DNA of 35,787 bases from assembly GCA_001515985.1 (NCBI GenBank), contig LOET01000076.1, positions 1 through 35,787 of the forward strand. Reading direction: 5' to 3'. The notes under the pieces are model-generated. The model was not told where the DNA came from. It worked only from the letters and a program-made list of their open reading frames with translations, and made no database searches. This document shows, in pieces, positions 30,626-35,787 of this stretch. The stretch comes from Sphingomonadales bacterium BRH_c3 (lineage in GTDB: Bacteria; Pseudomonadota; Alphaproteobacteria; Sphingomonadales; Sphingomonadaceae). The number at the start of each line of letters is the position of its first letter. The first letter of the stretch is position 1. The position numbers and the translations under genes were made by a program.

Positions 30626-31510
30626 ATGAACACACCCAAACCGATCAAAAAGGCCGTTTTCCCCGTCGCCGGGCTAGGCACGCGGTTCCTGCCCGCGACC
30701 AAGGCGATCCCAAAGGAAATGCTGGCAATCGTAGACCGCCCGTTGATCCAGTATGCCGTAGATGAAGCGCGCGAGGCCGGGATCGAGCAGATGATCTTTG
30801 TCACCGGGCGCGGCAAGACTGCAATCGTCGAGCATTTCGATATTGCTTACGAGCTTGAGAAGACGCTGAGCGAGCGCGGCAAGGACCTGAGCGTGCTCGA
30901 ACCGACGCGGGCAACGCCGGGCGATATCATCACCGTGCGCCAGCAGGTGCCGCTGGGGCTGGGCCACGCAATCTGGTGCGCGCGCGCCATCGTGGGGGAT
31001 GAACCCTTTGCAATTTTCCTGCCCGATGAGCTGATGATCGGAAAGGTTGGCGGCACAGGCTGCATGAGGCAGATGGTCGATGCCTATAATGAAGTCGGCG
31101 GAAATTTGATCAGCGTGCTCGAAGTCCCGCGCGAGGATGTTTCAAGCTATGGCGTGATCGACCCCGGCGCTGAAATGGGCGCGCTGACCGAGGTAAGGGG
31201 CCTGGTCGAAAAGCCGCCCGTTGCCGACGCACCATCGAACAAGATCATTTCGGGCCGCTACATCCTGCAACCCGAAGTGATGCGCGTGCTCGAAGCGCAA
31301 GAGAAAGGCGCGGGCGGCGAAATCCAGCTGACCGACGCCATGGCCAAGATGATCGGCAGCCAGCCGTTCCACGCAGTTACGTTTGACGGCAAGCGCTATG
31401 ATTGCGGCAGCAAACTCGGCTTCGTCGAGGCGACCCTGGCGCTGGCACTCGAGCGCGAGGACATGGGCGCGGAAGTGCGCGCGATGGCCGAACGTCTTCT
31501 AGCAATCTAG
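30626..31510 (+). CDS. galU: UTP-glucose-1-phosphate uridylyltransferase
   Basis: KKAVFPVAGLGTRFLPATKAIPKEMLAIVDRPLIQYAVDEA and C-terminal RYDCGSKLGFVEATL. Confidence 0.97.
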   Translation: MNTPKPIKKAVFPVAGLGTRFLPATKAIPKEMLAIVDRPLIQYAVDEAREAGIEQMIFVTGRGKTAIVEHFDIAYELEKTLSERGKDLSVLEPTRATPGDIITVRQQVPLGLGHAIWCARAIVGDEPFAIFLPDELMIGKVGGTGCMRQMVDAYNEVGGNLISVLEVPREDVSSYGVIDPGAEMGALTEVRGLVEKPPVADAPSNKIISGRYILQPEVMRVLEAQEKGAGGEIQLTDAMAKMIGSQPFHAVTFDGKRYDCGSKLGFVEATLALALEREDMGAEVRAMAERLLAI

Positions 31511-32829
31511 CTCGCGACGAAACGCAGCGGCAGCGTTTTCAGCCCGCCGACAAAGGTCGAAGTCGCGCGCTTGGGCTCACCTGCCAGCTCGATGCTCTCG
31601 ATCCGGTCAAGCAGCGTTTCGAACAGGATCTTCATTTCCATCCGGGCAAGATGCAGGCCAAGGCACTGGTGAGCGCCCGCGCCGAACGCCAGGTGCCGAT
31701 TGGGCGAGCGGCTGGCATCGAACTTGCGCGGATTTGCGAACTGCGCCGGATCGTGGTTGGCGGCGACATAGTTGATCATCAGCCAATCGCCCTTCCTGAT
31801 CTGTTGCCCAACCAGCTCGACATCTTCAGCCGCAGTACGCATGGAATGCTGCACCGGCGTGGTCCAGCGAATCGCTTCCTCGACGATGCCCGGCAACAGC
31901 GAACGATCTGCCTTGACCCTGGCCCATTGCTCCGGGTCCTTCGCCAAGGCCTGCATCGCCCCGGCAGTGGAAGCCGAGGTCGTGTCATGCCCGGCGGTGG
32001 CAACGATGATGTAATATCCCGCCATATCGCGCTCAGGCAGGGGCTCGCCATCGACCGTCGCATTGGCAATCACGCTGGCAACATCGCCTGTAGGGTTGGC
32101 GCGGCGATCGCGCGCGATCCCGGCAAAATATTCCTCGAAATTCTTCACCGCGCCCGCAACCAGCAGCACCACTTGCTCCGGCGTCATATTCTGCATGCCG
32201 GTGCCGGAAAGATCCGCATCCTGCCCGCCGAACATCTGCTGGGTGAGCATCAACATGCGCTGCTCGTCCTCTTCGGGCACGCCCAGGATCTGCATCACCA
32301 CATGCAGCGGATAAGGCGCCGAAACGAGTTTGCAGAAGTCCACGCCCTCTCTTTCTCCGACCCCGCCCTCGCCAGCGGCCACCAGCCGGTCCACCGTTGC
32401 ATTGGCGATGGCGCGGATCTCGCCCTCCATTTTCTGGAGGTTGCGCGGCATGAACCAGTCCTGCGTCAACCGGCGATATTTGGGGTGGATCGGCGCATCG
32501 AACACCACCAGCGAATCGACCAGCATGTTGGAGCCGGTTGCCTTGCGACTGAATTCGATTGCGTCGCGGAAACTGAACACCACCGGGCGCGGATTGTTGA
32601 GGAAGGTGACATTGTCCTTCGAAATGCGCATCACGTCTTCATAGCGGGTGACCAGCCAGAAGGGATCGAACAGCTTGCCGTCCTCGGGCTTGACCAGCGC
32701 CACAGGCGCCTCTTCGCGCAACCGGTCGAACGTATCGAGCAGGCTATCCCACTGGGCATAGGAATGCGGATCGATGACCTCGCGGGCAACCTCGGGCGGC
32801 AGAACCTTTGCTTGATCGGCCACGCTCAC
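31507..32829 (-). CDS. Cytochrome P450
   Basis: I-helix AGHDTTSAS, ExxR in IVEEAIRW, heme loop HLAFGAGAHQCLGLHLAR. GTG start overlaps the upstream acyl-CoA ligase stop (GTGA). Confidence 0.95.
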   Translation of the reverse strand: MSVADQAKVLPPEVAREVIDPHSYAQWDSLLDTFDRLREEAPVALVKPEDGKLFDPFWLVTRYEDVMRISKDNVTFLNNPRPVVFSFRDAIEFSRKATGSNMLVDSLVVFDAPIHPKYRRLTQDWFMPRNLQKMEGEIRAIANATVDRLVAAGEGGVGEREGVDFCKLVSAPYPLHVVMQILGVPEEDEQRMLMLTQQMFGGQDADLSGTGMQNMTPEQVVLLVAGAVKNFEEYFAGIARDRRANPTGDVASVIANATVDGEPLPERDMAGYYIIVATAGHDTTSASTAGAMQALAKDPEQWARVKADRSLLPGIVEEAIRWTTPVQHSMRTAAEDVELVGQQIRKGDWLMINYVAANHDPAQFANPRKFDASRSPNRHLAFGAGAHQCLGLHLARMEMKILFETLLDRIESIELAGEPKRATSTFVGGLKTLPLRFVAS

Positions 32830-34364
32830 GCCTCCGCTTGGGCTTTGGCAGCATATTCATCACGCAGTTCGCGCTTGTAGAGCTTGCCATTGGCTTCACG
32901 CGGCAGATCGGGCCGGAAATCGAACAGCTTGGGCATCTTGATCCGGGCTAGTTGCGGGCTGAGGTAATCGCGCAATTCCTGTTCCAGCGCATCGCCGGCT
33001 TCACCCATGTCGACCGGCTGCACAACCGCAACAACCTTCTCGCCAAGATCCGGATCGGGCGCGCCGATCACCGCCGCATCCATCACCTTGTCATGGCTCA
33101 CCAGCAGGTTCTCGATTTCCTGCGGGTAGATATTGACCCCGCCAGAGATGATCATGTGGCTCTTGCGATCGGTCAGGTAGAGGAAGCCGTCCTCATCGAG
33201 ATGGCCGATATCGCCCAGCGTCATCCAGCCTTCGGAATGCATGGCTTCAGCCGTCTTGGCAGGATCCTTGTGATACGTCGGCAGAATCTCGTTTTCGAAA
33301 TAGATCACCCCGTCCTGCCCGGCGGGAAGTTCTTCGCCATCGGGGCCGCAAATATGCAGCTTGCCATGGATCGCGCGCCCGACACTGCCCGGGTGAGTGA
33401 GCCAGTCAGGTGAATGGATCATCGTCATGCCGATGCTTTCAGACCCGGCATAATACTCATTCACGATCGGCCCCCACCATTCGATCATCTGCTGTTTGAT
33501 CGGGATCGGGCATGGCGCAGCTGCGTGAAGCGCACGCTTATGGCTAGAGAGGTCATACTTGCTACGGATCTCTTCCGGCAATTTGAGCATGCGCACGAAA
33601 TGTGTCGGCACCCATTGGCTGTCGGTCACCTTGTATGTCTCGATCGCGGCAAGCGCAGCTTCGGGATCGAATTTCTCCATCATGACCACTGTTCCGCCAA
33701 GGCGGTGCACAGCCGAAGACCATCCGATCGGTGCTGCATGATAGAGCGGTGCCGGCGAAAGATAGATCATAGTGCCGTCGGCTGGCATGCCCGCCCCGAT
33801 TGTCGCGAGGCCGAGAAATGGCACAATTGCCTGCGGATCGGGATCGACGGGTGGTTTGGGCCGGATGCCTTTTGGCCGGCCGGTTGTGCCAGAGGAATAG
33901 AGCATCACCATGCCCGCTGTTTGGTCAGCGATGGGCTCAGCTGGTTGCGCCGCCAGGGCCGCTGCGAAATTCTCGTCGCCATCACCCCCCATCACCAGCA
34001 CCGGCAGATCGGGGCAGGCAGCGCGCACGGCGGGCAACACCGCATCAAAGTAGCGCGACGTGATCAGCAGCTTGGCTTCGCTGTCTTCAAGAATATAGGC
34101 AATCTCGGGCGCAGTCAGCCGCGTCGAGATCGGCACCAGCATCGTGCCCGCTCGCTGGGAACCCCAGATCAGCGTGTAGAATTCGATCCGGTTTTCAAGC
34201 AACACGGCGAAAGCATCGTCTGGCCGCAACCCAAGTGCCCGGAGCATCTGCGCGAAGCGATTCGATTCGCGATCCATTTCGCCGAAGGTCATGGTTTCGC
34301 CGCTTCCGGCCATAATCACGGCAGGCTGGTTTGGGCGCGTTCTTGCGTGTTCGATCGGATGCAT
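32826..34364 (-). CDS. AMP-binding acyl-CoA synthetase/ligase
   Basis: MVMLYSSGTTGRPKGI AMP-binding motif, GWMTLGDIGHLDEDGFLYLTDRKSHMIISGGVNIYPQEIE, DLPREANGKLYKRELRDEY. Confidence 0.95.
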   Translation of the reverse strand: MHPIEHARTRPNQPAVIMAGSGETMTFGEMDRESNRFAQMLRALGLRPDDAFAVLLENRIEFYTLIWGSQRAGTMLVPISTRLTAPEIAYILEDSEAKLLITSRYFDAVLPAVRAACPDLPVLVMGGDGDENFAAALAAQPAEPIADQTAGMVMLYSSGTTGRPKGIRPKPPVDPDPQAIVPFLGLATIGAGMPADGTMIYLSPAPLYHAAPIGWSSAVHRLGGTVVMMEKFDPEAALAAIETYKVTDSQWVPTHFVRMLKLPEEIRSKYDLSSHKRALHAAAPCPIPIKQQMIEWWGPIVNEYYAGSESIGMTMIHSPDWLTHPGSVGRAIHGKLHICGPDGEELPAGQDGVIYFENEILPTYHKDPAKTAEAMHSEGWMTLGDIGHLDEDGFLYLTDRKSHMIISGGVNIYPQEIENLLVSHDKVMDAAVIGAPDPDLGEKVVAVVQPVDMGEAGDALEQELRDYLSPQLARIKMPKLFDFRPDLPREANGKLYKRELRDEYAAKAQAEA

Positions 34365-34389
34365 CGGTGTCCTCTCCCCATGCGGACTT

Positions 34390-34408
34390 TATGCCGTATG
34401 GTTGCATA
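34390..34408. promoter_or_regulatory. 19-nt hyphenated inverted repeat TATGC-N9-GCATA upstream of the acyl-CoA ligase/P450 operon; possible operator
   Basis: Perfect 5-bp arms, about 26 nt upstream of the acyl-CoA ligase start. Function inferred. Confidence 0.3.
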
Positions 34409-34439
34409 TGGAAACCTAGCTAACTAGCCAAAGACGACA

Positions 34440-34470
34440 AGAAAAAAGGCGGCGGGATAACCCGTCGCCA
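34440..34470 (-). terminator. Rho-independent terminator downstream of the M23 peptidase gene
   Basis: On the reverse strand: GGCGaCGGG-TTAT-CCCGcCGCC followed by TTTTTT. Confidence 0.8.
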
Positions 34471-34530
34471 TTATCGGACATCCTCTCCTCTGTCCGAACC
34501 CGCTTCCAGGCGGGAAACTCTTGCTGCGGC

Positions 34531-35238
34531 CTAGTCGCCGCCCTGGCCACCTTCGCCAGAAATCTGTGCCAGTTTCGCCAAGCGCTGCTGGACCGGCGAT
34601 TCGACCATATAGGGAATTGGATTGACTGCAATACCCGACATGACCACTTCATAGTGGAGATGCGGGCCGGTCGACCGGCCGGTCGATCCCACGTAGCCTA
34701 TGATGTCGCCCTTTTTGACCCGCTCACCCTCAGCCACCAAAAGGCGCGACATGTGGGCATAGCGCGTTTCAAGGCTAGCGCCGTGATCGATCTCGATAAA
34801 CAGGCCGTAGGTGGAAAACCATTCGGCACGATCGACGATGCCGTCAGCAGTTGCATAGATCGGCGTGCCGGTCGGGGCTGCCAGATCTATCCCCTTGTGC
34901 TTGCGCCGACCGCCGAGCACGGGGTGTGTGCGCATCCCGAAATCGCTGGTCAGCCGCGCGCCATCAAGCGGCATGCGCGACGGCACGGAAATGGACGGTT
35001 TGACGGTATTCGCAGCCGGACCGCGCGCGTCCAGCGCTTCCCAGCTGGCGAAGAGCTGGCGAAAGCCCTGATCGCCGGTGATGAGCGAATCATCCTGCGC
35101 CTGGCGGACCGTGTCGCTGATGTCGACTGCAGCGGAATTACTGTTGGCAAATGCCGGGCTTGCGGCCACCGAAAGACAACCAGCAACAAGCGCAAAGCCC
35201 GCCTGCTTGCAGAATTGCCCGATATGCGATCCGATCAA
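34531..35238 (-). CDS. M23 family metallopeptidase (LytM-type)
   Basis: LTSDFGMRTHPVLGGRRKHKGIDLAAPTGTPIYATADGIV and TGRSTGPHLHYEVVMSG zinc-site motifs; N-terminal signal. Confidence 0.94.
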   Translation of the reverse strand: MIGSHIGQFCKQAGFALVAGCLSVAASPAFANSNSAAVDISDTVRQAQDDSLITGDQGFRQLFASWEALDARGPAANTVKPSISVPSRMPLDGARLTSDFGMRTHPVLGGRRKHKGIDLAAPTGTPIYATADGIVDRAEWFSTYGLFIEIDHGASLETRYAHMSRLLVAEGERVKKGDIIGYVGSTGRSTGPHLHYEVVMSGIAVNPIPYMVESPVQQRLAKLAQISGEGGQGGD

Positions 35239-35379
35239 AACCCGTTCCTCAACGCAGCACTCACTGAAGAGCCCGCTTTATCTTGTCGTTCAACCCGAAG
35301 GGCTCTTTGCCCCGGCGTGCGTTAAGCGGCTCAAATGATCTGCCGCTTTCGTGTGAGGATGGATTAACGGGCTAAAAAT

Positions 35380-35787
35380 TTACGAAGCAATAGCGGCATA
35401 GAAGTCTCGCGACAGACCGGCTGCAAGACGCGCCGAGTCGTTGAACGGTGGCTTAATCGCCCCGCGAAAGTGGCGCGAAACCAGGTGTCGCCAGCTTACC
35501 TGAGGGGATTCGCCCATCGCACGGGCGCGTGCGATAAAGTGCTTGGTGCCAATCGCTACATGGCGAATCTCGTCATCAAGGATTCGTTTCAGAATCCGTG
35601 CGCCGTGCTCATCGCCCTGCGCTTGCACCCGCTCGAGCGTGGAAGGCGTGACGTCAAGGCCGCGTGCCTCCAGCACCATCGGCACGATCGCAAGCCGGGC
35701 GCTGACATCGTGCCGCGTCTCGTGCGCGGCCTGCCACAACCCGCCGTGAGCCGGCAGCGCGCCGTAATGGCTCCCGATACTGCGAAG
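35380..35787 (-). CDS. DUF455 (ferritin-like) family protein, N-terminus truncated by window edge
   Basis: Reading frame continues open to the window end (LRSIGSHYGALPAHGGLWQAAHETRHDVSARLAIVPMVLEARGLDVTPSTLERVQAQGDEHGARILKRILDDEIRHVAIGTKHF). Confidence 0.88.
   Translation of the reverse strand, partial: LRSIGSHYGALPAHGGLWQAAHETRHDVSARLAIVPMVLEARGLDVTPSTLERVQAQGDEHGARILKRILDDEIRHVAIGTKHFIARARAMGESPQVSWRHLVSRHFRGAIKPPFNDSARLAAGLSRDFYAAIAS

Noticed and set aside
31402-32880. 492-aa plus-strand ORF opposite the P450
   Set aside because: Shadow of P450 coding sequence; no domain, overlaps the galU 3' end in another frame.
33414-34427. 337-aa plus-strand ORF opposite the acyl-CoA ligase
   Set aside because: Shadow ORF; the reverse strand encodes the AMP-binding motifs.
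34665-34680. 16-nt perfect palindrome GGCCGGTCGACCGGCC
   Set aside because: Sits inside the M23 peptidase sequence encoding TGRSTGPHLHYE; explained by the coding constraint of the active-site region.
1-35787. tRNA, rRNA, phage, transposase, toxin-antitoxin or defence-system genes
   Set aside because: Read through for tRNA-like cloverleaf ends, conserved rRNA segments, integrase/transposase motifs and defence-type domains; none that I could support. The RHH protein has no adjacent toxin gene.

Overview
This is a high-GC alphaproteobacterial chromosomal segment. Protein content suggests Sphingomonadales/Erythrobacteraceae, but that is inference because I ran no searches. Most of it is ordinary housekeeping and lipid/PHB metabolism: an MsbA-type ABC exporter (cut by the left edge), intracellular PHB depolymerase phaZ, a thiolase, a MaoC hydratase, gltB-gltD, an OprB-type porin followed closely by a small P-loop ATPase, a beta-lactamase-family serine hydrolase, ung, an RNase D-like exonuclease, lptC-lptA, a leuS-lptE-holA operon, a DUF3576 lipoprotein, an orphan secreted/outer-membrane-like protein, phaB, a Cu+/Ag+ P1B-type ATPase with RHH and DUF305 neighbours, murA, galU, an acyl-CoA ligase-P450 operon, an M23 peptidase and a DUF455 protein (cut by the right edge). 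I found no rRNA, tRNA, CRISPR array, transposase or phage gene, and nothing I can support as a clearly new defence or mobile system. The best leads are: a TTGTGC-ATT-GCACAA inverted repeat upstream of phaZ that contains the TGC-N3-GCA core reported for PhaR/AniA-type regulators; a closely spaced porin/P-loop ATPase pair; an inverted pair of 25-nt REP-like hairpins with GAAA loops; an orphan protein with an outer-membrane-like C-terminus; and an uncharacterised acyl-CoA ligase/P450 operon.
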